A stretch of 64,000 nucleotides of DNA from assembly GCA_021234155.1 (NCBI GenBank), contig JAJEKV010000032.1, forward strand, positions 13,594,283 through 13,658,282, read 5' to 3'. The notes under the pieces were generated by a model. That model worked only from the letters and a program-made list of their open reading frames with translations, made no database searches and had not been told where the DNA came from. Made by a program: the position numbers and the translations under genes. The stretch is from Isoetes taiwanensis (lineage: Eukaryota; Streptophyta; Lycopodiopsida; Isoetales; Isoetaceae). Shown piece after piece: positions 23,301 to 32,776 of this stretch (the stretch's first letter is position 1; every line of letters begins with the position of its first letter).

Positions 23301-23489
23301 TAAAGCTCTCCTTTGCACAGGACGTAAATCTTGAACTTGATCATATATAAATTTAACAATTTCATCAATCTTATGCTTCATTTTCTTTGTCACATTCTCG
23401 ATATTGCAATCTTCTTGCGCCATTTCTGTTCTTTTGTTGTTCATCATGGTTCTTGTGTGGTTTAGGGTTAGCTGGAGGAATTCTGGCAA
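20373..23489 (-). pseudogene. element 1 transposase-like gene
   Basis: Exon 1 (23489-22850) starts MPEFLQLTLNHTRTMM and has a basic helical region. Exon 2 (22200-20373) begins NELYEMFKDEHPEVKI. It carries Cys clusters (NTCCCVKH, CTCSCGVC, GECQSCGTENI), then the putative catalytic blocks VMDFAESYTLQPFREVQSEH, MWSDGCAAQFKCSRAFY and GSGHGKGEHDG, and a late cluster SCFCNGCLNFRWGEC. The acidic residues in MDFAE, WSDG and HGKGEHD are candidates for a DDE/D triad. Damage: a frameshift between the exon-1 blocks near 23035, a stop near 21615 where element 2 has Trp, and frame changes after 21230. The intron (about 22208-22850) is rich in GTACAT words. Confidence 0.78.
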
Positions 23490-23718
23490 GAAGGAGGGAA
23501 ATCCTGGAGCTGGGCGAAGTTTTAGCCAGAAAGTGGAAAATTCTCCTAACGTTCAGGCGTTTCTTGGAGTGGTTAGAGCGGTGGGAATGAAATCTGCTTC
23601 ATGATTACGTTTTAGTTGACGTGGCAATTAATTCTGGAAAAAAAGCTTCCTTAATATAGCTATTATGTACATACTAAAAAAACGGGTTATGTATTTGAAA
23701 CGTGATACATCTCTTACT

Positions 23719-23761
23719 CTACATTTGGGCAAATGTAGGACACCCTAGCTTTCTTTTACCC
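23719..23761 (-). repeat. right TIR of element 1 plus subterminal palindrome
   Basis: The 23-bp TIR at 23739-23761 is preceded by the palindrome CTACATTTGGGCAAATGTAG (23719-23738). The left end of element 2 has the matching palindrome TACATTTGGCCAAATGTA, perfectly symmetrical. Confidence 0.88.
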
Positions 23762-23920
23762 TATAATGCAGTGGTGTATATAATAAAGGGTTCAAATCCC
23801 TTTTAACCAGCATAGAGGACTTTTATATGATGTTTTATAGCTAGTTGATGCAATTACCAGTAGTGTTTATTGGCATCAAAGTCTCTTTCAATACAACTAT
23901 TTCAGAAATGATCCTTGGTC

Positions 23921-23986
23921 CCCATCTAAGTGCGCCCAGGGCCTTTTCAAAAGTTTTGAAAGTGCCTCTCGCGCAATATGTGAGTG
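23921..23986 (+). repeat. palindromic motif, copy A
   Basis: AAGTGCGCCCAGGGCC is followed by TTTTCAAAAGTTTTGAAAGT and then GCCTCTCGCGCAATATGTG. The block can fold on itself, and the same motif recurs at 33471-33546 and 33674-33746. This copy lies 220 bp upstream of the H3-like ORF. Confidence 0.85.
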
Positions 23987-24097
23987 GTAGCGTACTTTTT
24001 GCCTGGAAGAACCTAATGTATTAATTTAACAAGCACTAATGCTTTACATAATGGTATAACATAAAATTGCAGGTCCAAACCCAAAAACTCTCAGACC

Positions 24098-24106
24098 TAT
24101 AAATAG
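24098..24106 (+). promoter_or_regulatory. TATA box of the H3-like gene
   Basis: TATAAATAG lies 104 bases upstream of the ATG at 24210. A pyrimidine-rich leader (TTCATTTTCACCTTTCTTCTCC) follows, the usual plant arrangement. Confidence 0.6.
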
Positions 24107-24786
24107 ACCCTTAGGGTTCTTCATTTTCACCTTTCTTCTCCAGCTAGCTGCTTTTCGGCCAAGGAGGCAATTTTTAAGTGCTCGAAAGGCGATTGATCTA
24201 TTTCAAAACATGCCCCGCACCAAACAAACTGCTCGAGTGGTTATGCCAGACGGTTCCACCAGCGTCCAAGTTCTTGCAGCTGAACAGAAGGCCAGGGAGG
24301 CCCGGGAGCGATCCAGACAAGAAGAAAACCCCAACCCCAACTCAGATGCTGAGGAGGAGGACCATCAGCATCAAAACCAGCAAGAACAACCTCAGGACCC
24401 TGATAGTCAAGAAAACACAGAGGATCAGGACGAGGAGGACCAGCCAATATCTGAGGAGCTAGTGCCTCAGCTAAAGAAAACGGGCAAGAGGAAGAAAGCA
24501 GCAAAGAGAAAGAGAATTGCAGAGAAGGGGGAGCGCAGAAGACAGAAGGAGGAGCGCCAGAAGCTGAAGGAGGTCAAAGGGAAGGACCCCGAACTGCCAA
24601 AGAAACACCGGAGGAAAATGAAGATGACACTAAGCAAAGGGGTTACCATAAGGGAGCGGGAGCCCGACAGGCCACCATCTTCTTCCTCAGAAACAGAGTC
24701 AGACGAGGAGGTGCCGAGAGTTCCTAGCCCAGCAGAAGGCTTGGGACCTTCAAATCCAAAAAATGAAGAGGAAGAAGCTGCAGCAC

Positions 24787-24967
24787 TGTTGAGAAATGAG
24801 CCTTCTATGATTGGGTGGATGGACAGGCTGGGGATCGAACCTAGGACCTCTTGCTTGCAAGCCAAATACTCTATCACTGAGCTACCGACCCTTTGACGGG
24901 TTTTTGGCACTCTTCCACTGAGTCATTCTTCATATATGTCCATTACACATACTCCAACATTCCAACA
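24787..24967 (-). repeat. TRIM LTR (left copy)
   Basis: This 181-bp repeat contains a tRNA-like sequence at 24820-24891. It differs from the right copy mainly by a few substitutions, a 2-base gap inside the tRNA-like part, and a 4-base GGAT difference near 24819. Confidence 0.92.
24820..24891 (-). tRNA. tRNA-Ala(UGC)-like sequence inside the left TRIM LTR
   Basis: Minus-strand reading gives an acceptor arm GGGTCGG pairing with CCTGTCC (one mismatch), then a D arm (GCTC...GAGT with AGTGATA loop). The anticodon loop is CTTGCAA with TGC at the anticodon position. The T arm (CTAGG/CCCAG) carries TTCGATC, and there is an A at the discriminator position. Pol III A- and B-box-like sequences (TAGCTCAGTGA and GGTTCGATCC) are present, and the third acceptor pair is G-U, as in alanine tRNAs. 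The anticodon stem is imperfect, so this is tRNA-like rather than a normal gene. It has the same orientation as the TRIM. Confidence 0.6.
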
Positions 24968-25160
24968 TTCCCCCTTAATGGGCACACCAATCCATTCCAG
25001 CCTTCACCACAATCCACATGCTTCCCTCCTCGGGCAACTCTACCACCGCGAGAGTTGGGCTTTCCACTGGCCAAGCTTTGCTCATTCTCACCTCTACACT
25101 ACTGGGGACTATCTCGGTGCGGTTAAGCACCCTCCATTTGGGACCATGGCTCTAATACCA

Positions 25161-25335
25161 TGTTGAGAAATGAGCCTTCTATGATTGGGTGGACAGGCTG
25201 GGGATTGAACCCAGGACCTCTTGCTTGCAAGCCGTACTCTATCACTGAGCTACCGACCCTTTGACGGGTTTTCGGCACTCTTCTACTGAGTCATTCTTCA
25301 TATATGCCCATTACACATACTCCAACATTCCAAAA
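25161..25335 (-). repeat. TRIM LTR (right copy)
   Basis: This 175-bp copy of the left LTR adjoins the primer binding site. Its outer end reads CCAAAA where the left copy reads CCAACA, a point change in the terminal bases. Confidence 0.9.
25190..25259 (-). tRNA. tRNA-Ala-like sequence inside the right TRIM LTR
   Basis: This is the same tRNA-like fold as in the left LTR, but two bases are missing from the anticodon-stem side. The T arm is better paired here (CTGGG with CCCAG around TTCAATC). Confidence 0.55.
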
Positions 25336-25807
25336 AGCACCACCTCCATACCCGAAATGGCCGAAACCAACAACTGACCTCAAGACGGGCAAGCCGGCAC
25401 GGAATCCTTTGTATTCAAGCACGAGAGGGAGTACAAGAAGAAATTGAAGGGGTACCAGCAATACATGAAGATGTACGAGGAGTGCTCAAAATACTATGAA
25501 GCAAACAAGGTAACGTACGTGGAGGGAGGAAGGCCAACAAAGAAGAACACCTTGAAGCTGCCCTCGGAGAGACCCTTACCACCTAAGAAACCGATGAAGA
25601 GGAGGTTGGACTCCAATTTTGCAAAGGCTGCTCGGGAGATTCAACATTTTCAGAGGAGCTACGGACTGCTAATGGGTATAAAATCACTAGTCGGGTACAA
25701 AAAAACGCGAAAAAGCAAAGCAAAAAGCAAAGCAAAAGCAAACTTTTTCGGTTCACATTTCGGTTAGCTCCGGAATCAGAATTTTGGCGCCATAACTACC
25801 TCTGGCG

Positions 25808-27000
25808 ATGGCGATGAAGCTTTCTGACGAAGGAATGGTACCGCAGAAATGGATTAAATGGTTGGAGGATCAAATTATCGGCGAGGATTGGGAATCGATG
25901 CGGAATCATGGCTTCAGCGGCGGTAAAATTAAGAAATTTTATGTGAAGCCTCATTTAAAAGAACTGCTAGATTTTCTTATCTCAGAGCTTTATCCTCATG
26001 GTCTGGCGAACAATGAGCTCAGGAAGAAATTTGCCTTTGCATTTACTTGGGAGAATTGTAGTCGAGCAGCTCTTAACCCGGACGAACACAAGATAAACTG
26101 GGTTTCATTTAAAGAACAAGTTGTGGTACCCAAGGAAGCTAGTTAAGCTCGAACCAAAACATTCCCTCGGCGAAACTTGACCTCTCCGGGCAAGAGCAGA
26201 AGAACCACACCAAATCCCACACCATTGAAGCCAAGTAATGCGGGTTTACTCTCGGGCAAAGTCTTTGTTCCTTTGCTAAACAGAGGTAGCTTAATGTTTA
26301 ATGTTAGGGTCTTGGATGAAGAAGTGAATAGGTTGGAGGGTGAATTTGAATTGTGCAAGAAAGATCTGGCAGACATTGCAAGCAAGATCACCCTAAACAG
26401 ACATGTGAATGAGAGAGATATTGCCAGGATCGAAGCAAGCAGAGAAGACATAAGCAGGTTGCAGGCTGAGATCAATTTTTTGGAATCCAAAGTAGAAAAG
26501 TCTGATTCTGATAAGAAAAGAATTGAGGACTTGATGCGGGGACTTGATGCAGGAGAAATTCTATTGCAGGAAATTAGAGAGCCTTATTGAAAAGGTGGAT
26601 GATCATCAAGTTGAGAAGAAGAATGAATTGGAAGCATTACATGGAGTGCTAGAAAGGGACCTGCTCAAATGGAAGAATTACAGGGCTAATTGCTATAACT
26701 TGAGTAGTGTAAATGCCTCCTGTATTCAGTTCAAGTTATTGCAAAGCAGGTTGCCATTGTGTTATGAAATACCATGTTCTGCATGTGGATTAGCTTTCCA
26801 AGATGACTACAAGATTAGTGCAGTGCTACCATGCCAACATGCTTATCATTTAATTTGCGGTTTTGCTTCTTGTAGAGAATAAAAAATGCCCGGATTGTTC
26901 TATGGATGTCCCAATGAAATTCTTTGAAGAACTTGGCTTAGAGACCAATGCAAATGAAGGAGAAGAAAAAAGAACAAAGAAAACGAAAGAATCATCTAAG
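25808..27000 (+). pseudogene. element 3 coiled-coil/RING-like protein gene
   Basis: It starts MAMKLSDEGMVPQKWIKWLE. An N-terminal domain with KINWVSFKEQVV corresponds to the KIDWDTFKVLAK block of element 2. After a TAA at 26144-26146 the same frame continues with a basic linker and a long coiled coil (LEEEVNRLEGEFELCKKD-type, 26310-26560). A frame change near 26560 leads to more coiled coil. The RING follows: CSACGLAFQDD at about 26780, LPCQHAYHLIC at about 26830, and KKCPDC at about 26885 one frame over. The ligand order is that of a RING finger. It ends in a basic Lys/Glu-rich stretch before a GTAAGTA donor at about 27003. Confidence 0.75.
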
Positions 27001-27084
27001 AAAGTAAGTATTATTTATTTGCTTTTGCTTTATTTGTGAAAAATTGCTTTTGTTGAAAAGTTTTGGTCATGTTATTTGCGAGGA

Positions 27085-27640
27085 AAAGTTACCAACAAAA
27101 GGAAACATGATGACTATGTGGATTTAGATGAATTTGGTGAATTTGTCGATGAAGATGAAGATTTGGTGATTCCGACCGTGCATATGAAGGTATTTTAGAA
27201 AATATTCCAAGTTCTTCGAGGGAAGGAGCTTCTTTGGGAATTAAGAGCAGGTTGAGAAGAGCTACAATCAATATCAAGGAAACTAGCCTTGAACCTCGGC
27301 CAGACTATTCTTCCCGATCCCAGTAACTCCAACTCGATATTCACATCGAATCTTTGTGGGGAATGACAACTCCACGATTGTGGATCAGCAGGAGCTGGAC
27401 AAATTGGTGGTCACAATTGCGGATGCCACATGAGAATTACCAGCAAAGTGGATGAGCAAGACAAAGAAGGCGTCGGGGAGGATGGAAGAGAAGTTCAAGA
27501 GGATGCAACAAAGAATACAACAATTCCAGGAAGAAGCGTCTTTGGCAGGCCAAAAAAAAGAAGAAAGCAATCAAACCTATTCCCAAAGTAGTTCTTTGAG
27601 AAGGTGCAAGTTACAAAAAGGTGACAAACGACTCCAATAG
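27085..27640 (+). pseudogene. element 3 charged linker region
   Basis: Exon-like pieces follow an AG acceptor: NKRKHDDYVDLDEFGEFVDE (27090-27150), then fragments in other frames ending in a basic patch (FGRPKKRRKQ, about 27540-27570). Position and composition match the acidic/basic linker of elements 1 and 2. Stops and frame changes are frequent. Confidence 0.45.
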
Positions 27641-27876
27641 AAAGAATATTAGATGCCTATAATGGGAAGGGCTAAACTTTGAACCTGTAAACCACTCTGT
27701 ATTTGACATTGTCATATTTTCAATTTGTAAGATTTCTGTTAAAATAAAATCTTTTCTAAATATTAGAATCTGTAAACTTTTCATTAAAATAAAATGTTTT
27801 CATTGAATATGTGAATCTGTAATCTTTTCATAGTTGACAATGTCATATCTTAGTTTGTGTCTAAAGTGTTTTTAAA

Positions 27877-28570
27877 ATGTATCTCTTGTTTGTAGGGAGG
27901 CACAAAGACAAACTGTTGGTCCTTGATTTGAATGGTGTGCTTATGAAGAGTTGGCATAAGCATGACAAACACAGAACACCAATACCTGCAAATCTGAAGA
28001 AACTGTACACAACCAACAAAGTGCTGGTTTGCAGACCAGGTTTGCATAATTTCATGGACTGGGCCCTAGAACATTTTGAAATTGCTATTTGGTCCAGTAT
28101 GAACCGCTACAACATCATTGAGTGCCTGCAGCAGATGTTGCCTGCAGATTATCTTATTAAGTTCAAGTTCATTTGGGAAGGAGCACAATGTTTGAAATTG
28201 CCTTATCCACACCTGACCAATCCGGACAAGCGGTCTATTTGAAGCCACTTTCTTATGTCATTGAAGCATATCCCGAAATGAAATGAAGAATGTCTTGTTG
28301 GTGGATGATTCTCAGTATAAATCTTTTTTTTTTCACCTTTGTACCATTCTTTAATAGTTAGCTCATTTCGGTTTGATGAGGGCATGAGAATGGTTTGAAA
28401 AGATGAAGGATGTATTGTTTGGTTGGGCTGAAAGTCCCTGAGCCTACAAAATTTGTGAAAGAACATCTTGCCCCGAAATTGTCAAACAAGAAGACTTTTG
28501 ATATTTTGGATTTGTGTTCCAAGCATGTGCGGGAGAATCCAAGATGGGCTATTCTGTGAAAAAGGGAGTT
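27877..28570 (+). pseudogene. FCP1/NIF-type HAD domain of element 3
   Basis: The first block (27895-28242) holds KLLVLDLNGVLMKSW (motif I with DLNG), CRPGLHNFMDWALEHFEIAI and IWSSMNRYNIIECL (motif II), then FKFIWEGAQCLKLPYP. After a frame change near 28240 come LKPLSYVIEAYPEMK and VLLVDDSQYK (28255-28320), the DD motif of HAD phosphatases. Later EPTKFVKEHLAPKLSNKK precedes a stop at about 28550. Element 3 therefore keeps the distal Asp pair even though the motif I Asp+2 is Asn. Several frameshifts make the copy non-functional. Confidence 0.75.
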
Positions 28571-28939
28571 GCCATGATGGAACCACGGTAAGCAATTTAT
28601 TTTTTTGCTTGATTTGCTTGATTTGCTTGGCTTGCCATATCTTCTTACCTTAAGCGGAGTTACGCTCTTGCGGGGTTCTGGGAAGACGATTGTGAGGCAA
28701 TGGATGTTAAGGAATGTCAAGAAAAGTGTAAGATGTGAAAAAATACATTTGGCAACCATAAAATTTTCTTCCTGGTTTGCCACATTTTGAATGCACATCA
28801 TTGTGCAATGTAATGTTAGATGTGAATATACGGCATACATAAATTTTTTTCCCACAGTTTGCCGATTTTGAATGCACATCATTGTGCACTCTATTGTAAA
28901 CTGTTGTAACAATATCAATATGAATGTCAATGTTTTGTA

Positions 28940-31900
28940 CTATGCACTTGTGAACTGAAACCCAAATCGAGAGAGCATTGAACTCATTCTGAGCGGTAAA
29001 GATGACATGATTTTCTGGCAGGTCTCTTCTCCTAACATGTACATGTTGCCACCAATATCATTCATGTCAAACTTAACATGCCTTACCAAGTGGTCAGAAT
29101 TGAAGCCACCGGCTTGTCCACCAACAATTGAAAAGTTAGAGTGTCTAATTTGCTGATAGTAGTGGCCTGATACTATAACCTCTCCAACATTGTATACATT
29201 CCCCACTCATCAACATAAGAATCCAGCAATGTTTGCTTTTTGTCTCGATTACCTTTGCGAGTAAGTAAAAGTCGACACCCTCATCATTATTTTCTTCTGC
29301 GGGTACAAAGACAAAGTTATCCCCAACTTCTAAGATGTCACTGAGGTAATCAAGCTCACCCTCATCATCATCATCTTCTTCTTCCTCCTCCTCATTGGAT
29401 AATTTGTCTTCTGCATTCACTGGTTGTACTTCTTTTGGTTTTAATACACCTTCTTTCCAGCCTCCTATCCTTCTCTTGTTAATGCAATTATCCCAATCTC
29501 CATGAAAACATGCTTGGCAAAAACAAGCAAGGCATCTGGTACTCACTTTTGTTGGATCCTTCCTATCAAGTGCCCTAATGCTATGTAACTTTGAGCTCCC
29601 ATTCAAAGTTTTCCATTCCTTCTTTTCAGACTTATCTATGTCCTTAGCTTCAATATTCCAAAAGTACCTGGAAAGCATTGACTCAAAGCAAGTTAATGCA
29701 AAAGCAAAGCAAAGCAAATTCAGAAAGCAAATGCAAGAGCAAATTGTTAGCAAAGATAATCAAAGCAGAAATCAAAAGTAATGAGACATCCACCTGGAAT
29801 TGAATGAAAGCCAACATAAATGCAGAAAGCAAATGCAGAGCAAATTTAATGAATGCAGAAAGCAAATGCAAAGCCAATTCAAAGCAAAGTTAGTCAAAGC
29901 ATTAATCAAAGCAAAAGCAAAAAGCAAAAAGCAAAAGCAAAAGCATCAAAGCAATTCCATCAGAGCAAAGATAATCAAAGCAGAAATCAAAAGTAATGAG
30001 ACAACCACCTGGAATTGAATGAAAGCCAAGATAAATGCAGAAAGCAAATGCAGAGCAAATTTAATGAATGCAGAAAGCAACTGCAAAGCCAATTCAAAGC
30101 AAAGTTAGTCAAAGCATTAATCAAAGCAAAAGCAAAAAGCAAAAGCAAAAAGCAAAAGCATCAAAGCAATTCCATCAGAGCAAAGATAATCAAAGCAGAA
30201 ATCAAAAGTAATGAGACAACCACCTGGAATTGAATGAAAGCCAAGATAAATGCAGAAAGCAAATGCAGAGCAAATTTAATGAATGCAGAAAGCATATGCA
30301 AGGCCAATTCAAAGCAAAAGTTAGTCAAAGCAAAAGCAAAAGCAAAGCATCAAAGCAATTCCATCAAAGCAAACACTAGGCCAGCCTACCAGAAAATACC
30401 TCTTTTTTTCATTGGCACAAGGATGGTTTTCAATGTACCATTTTAGGAATTCCACCGCATCCTTAGCACATTGCAGCTTCCAGGAATCATACTTCAGTTG
30501 CTCCTTTGCTAGAATTAATTTCAAAACAGCTCCAGCTCCATCATGTTCTCCTTTACCATGAGAACTTGCAAAAAAACACCATAAATATTCCAGAGTAGGA
30601 TTGTTCACAAAATTTCTACCTATGTACCAGAAGGGTCTGGCACCTTTGAATTGAGATGTGCAACCATCACTCCAAAAAACATGGTTGCTGTACTCTATAT
30701 TCATTTGTTTCAGCCACTGTGCATGGACTTTCAAGCAGTGGTTGACAAACTCAGTTGAATGCTCCTTGCAATCAGAAATGTAAAAATGTGTCTCCTTAAT
30801 TATTCTTCGATCTGTACCTGAACTTGTTTCTCGATCTGAACAAGATCTAATTGTGTTCCTAAATTCTTCCTCTTCCTTTTCTCGTAGGATGTCTATAGGT
30901 AATGTGAACAAGAATAGTAATTTGGTCGGTATGCCAATGGCATGATTGTACTTCCTTCGAATTTTGAGGCTATAGTTCTCGGCCAAAATCAATTCTTCGA
31001 TACAATAGTATTCTTTGGAAAGTTGGCTAAGCATTGCTTAAATTGCTTTGCACGCCAATGTGCCGTGTAATTATGTGGAACAAATTGCACAAGTGTCTTG
31101 TTGGCATCTTGAATAAACTCTTATCTTGGATCGAGGAGGACTTGTATGCTAATCTTGTGACTTTAGTTGGTTTTTTTTCCTCCCCTCTTACGAATTGAAC
31201 TCTCCTTCAAATTACGGGCTCTTGCTGCAATACGTCAGACAATTTGGTGATGTTAGGTCCTAAACAAGTTTTGAGAAAAAGTAAATAACACTAAAACAAA
31301 TTAATATACCTTCTCAAACTGTTTCCACTCAAGAAATGTCTTTCATTGTCTTTTCCTTTGGATGATTGGCAATCCGAAAGCTACAACGTTAGCTCATTTC
31401 CAAAATAGATATACATGAATGTTAAATGTACCTTTTCAAACCACAAGATTTACAAGCAACCATCGGACGCGGGAATGCTTGTGCCATTCTTCTAAGGGAT
31501 CTTGCTTTTCACATACAAGTTCCCTCCACAACTCACTAGTAGACTTGTAAGTCATCAATTTAGCTTTGCATTCATCTCCTTCTCCACACACACCGCAATT
31601 GCGGGAACAATTTTCATGAACACCTCTAGGGTCGTTTCTTATTACATTTCAAGTGTTTGAAGAACAAATTCCAAATGGATGTGATCTTGACAGTGACAAG
31701 TTTCCCTCTCATGAAGTCTTCTAACAAATGAAGGCTTCAACCTCTCAAATGTTTGTTGTGCAATGTTGATATGTGGATATTGTTGCTTGAAAAGCCATAT
31801 AGAACTGGAGCTGCGGAGACAACATGTAAAATTCATTTTGTAATGCATAAAGCAAAATCATGAAATCTTGAAACAATGAAGCAAATCAATCATAATAAGT

Positions 31901-32776
31901 AATTAATCAAAGATCTTTGAGAGACATTGAGAATGCAAATTTATAAAGCAATAGGGATTTGAAACAATGCGGATAGCAAATTCATACATAAAACATGTGA
32001 AGCATAAATTGTTCAACTTCAACATGAAAAGTTTTATCAAACACTACAAATTAACAGCTGACCAGAAACATTCCAGATATAAATACCTGGGAGACCTCAA
32101 GCAAATGGATTGGATGGTCAACTTTATTGCCATTTTCTGTCTTAAACTTCCTCACATGTTTTTTGTATGGAGAAACTCTTGTGTTTTCAGTCCGAAGCTA
32201 CTGCAGACAACCTTTTTCACTTCATCAGCATGAGAATCGGACCTTTTCTTCCTCAAAACATAGACCGGGGACCTGATTCCCTTTTCGCCATTACTCTTCT
32301 TCTATAGGCTGCACAAATAGATTTTCTAGGCACTTCAAGCAGCCTGGCTCTTGCTGAGAATGATTAAGTTTATTCTCGTGGATGTAACCATTTGTAAAGT
32401 TGACCTTTTGCTGCGGAATGTCAATCTTTACGGTTCGTTTGTCTTGTTGCATAGTTTCCTTCACATTAGCAATCACTTTTTGCATAACCTTTGTCTCTCT
32501 TTTGTCTGCAACGCTTACTTGTAAAGGTACATTTGGTTTTATCTTTCTTACAAATCTGTCCACAATAGCAGCCTTATCTAAAGCATTGGCATGTTTTGTC
32601 AGATCCTCAAAATAATCATGCATATCCTTTGAAATCTCCTGAATTCTTCTCACACTGAGGCTTAATTCTTTGGAATTAGCAGGCGCTTCCATCAATTCCC
32701 TTTTGCGTTTCCTTGATTCCCTCTTTCTGGCAGCATCAATTTCACGAAAAATCAGTCTCTTCTCATCTTCATCCAT
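28940..32776 (-). pseudogene. element 3 transposase-like gene
   Basis: From the 5' end: MDEDEKRLIFREIDAARKRE with a basic stretch (RKRESRKRKREL) at 32776-32290; FERLKPSFVRRLHERETCHC at about 31750-31680; Cys-rich CGVCGEGDECK near 31600; and the core at 31034-30400. The core has LAENYSLKIRRKYNH, HVFWSDGCTSQFKGARPFW and FFASSHGKGEHDGAGAVLK. A late exon at 29668-29145 contains CLACFCQACFHGDWDNC and an acidic run. This matches the order seen in elements 1 and 2. The first Asp of the putative triad is lost (ILAEN for MDFAEN). An intron of about 730 bp contains the 215-bp tandem repeats. Confidence 0.75.
29745..30370 (+). repeat. 215-bp tandem repeat array, about 2.9 copies
   Basis: AATGAGACA(A/T)CCACCTGGAATTG starts at 29780, 29995 and 30210, exactly 215 bases apart each time. 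Within each unit the short word AAAGCAAAAGC or AAAGCA recurs many times. The array sits in an intron-like gap of the transposase gene of element 3. Confidence 0.97.

Larger units (their letters stand above)
8529..23761. mobile_element. GGGTA element 1 (TIR DNA transposon, 15.2 kb with nested insertions)
   Basis: The ends are perfect 23-bp inverted repeats at 8529-8551 and 23739-23761, starting GGGTAAAAGAAAGCTAGGGT. They are flanked by the 4-bp duplication TATA (8525-8528 and 23762-23765). The plus strand carries a RING/coiled-coil gene, then a Ulp1-like and a HAD-like module; the minus strand carries the transposase-like gene, convergent with them. After removing the Copia element (8983-14210) and the poly(A) retroposon (15372-16765) the body is about 8.6 kb, close to element 2 without its own insertion. 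Element 2 (36030-53301) is the same element in inverted orientation. Four-base A/T-only duplications are compatible with the Sola superfamily, but I cannot confirm that assignment. Confidence 0.92.
24787..25335 (-). mobile_element. TRIM (miniature LTR retrotransposon) with tRNA-like LTRs
   Basis: Two direct repeats of 181 and 175 bp (24787-24967 and 25161-25335) begin TGTTGAGAAATGAG and flank only 193 bp of non-coding sequence. The target duplication is AGCAC (24782-24786 and 25336-25340). On the minus strand the right repeat is followed by TGGTATTAGAGCCATGG (about 25144-25160), which resembles the Met-tRNA primer binding site with one change. A polypurine tract (TTAAGGGGGAA) adjoins the left repeat. 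The total of 549 bp fits TRIM elements, which are moved in trans. It inserted in the coding region of the H3-like gene. Confidence 0.92.

Noticed and set aside
8529-23761. Assigning the GGGTA elements to Mutator because of the Ulp1-like gene
   Set aside because: Mutator elements make 8-11-bp duplications. Here they are 4 bp, and no MULE transposase motif is seen.
24210-24786. The MPRTKQTAR ORF as an ordinary retrotransposon Gag
   Set aside because: No zinc knuckle or Gag domain is visible, and the frame continues across two mapped insertions into an H3 histone fold.
24467-24910. A 147-codon minus-strand frame opposite the H3-like gene
   Set aside because: It is the shadow of the charged, low-complexity plus-strand frame. 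Its composition (Ser/Phe/Leu runs) mirrors Glu/Lys codons.
29745-30370. A CRISPR-like array
   Set aside because: The units are 215 bp and contiguous with no unique spacers, in a eukaryotic transposon intron. This is an ordinary tandem repeat.
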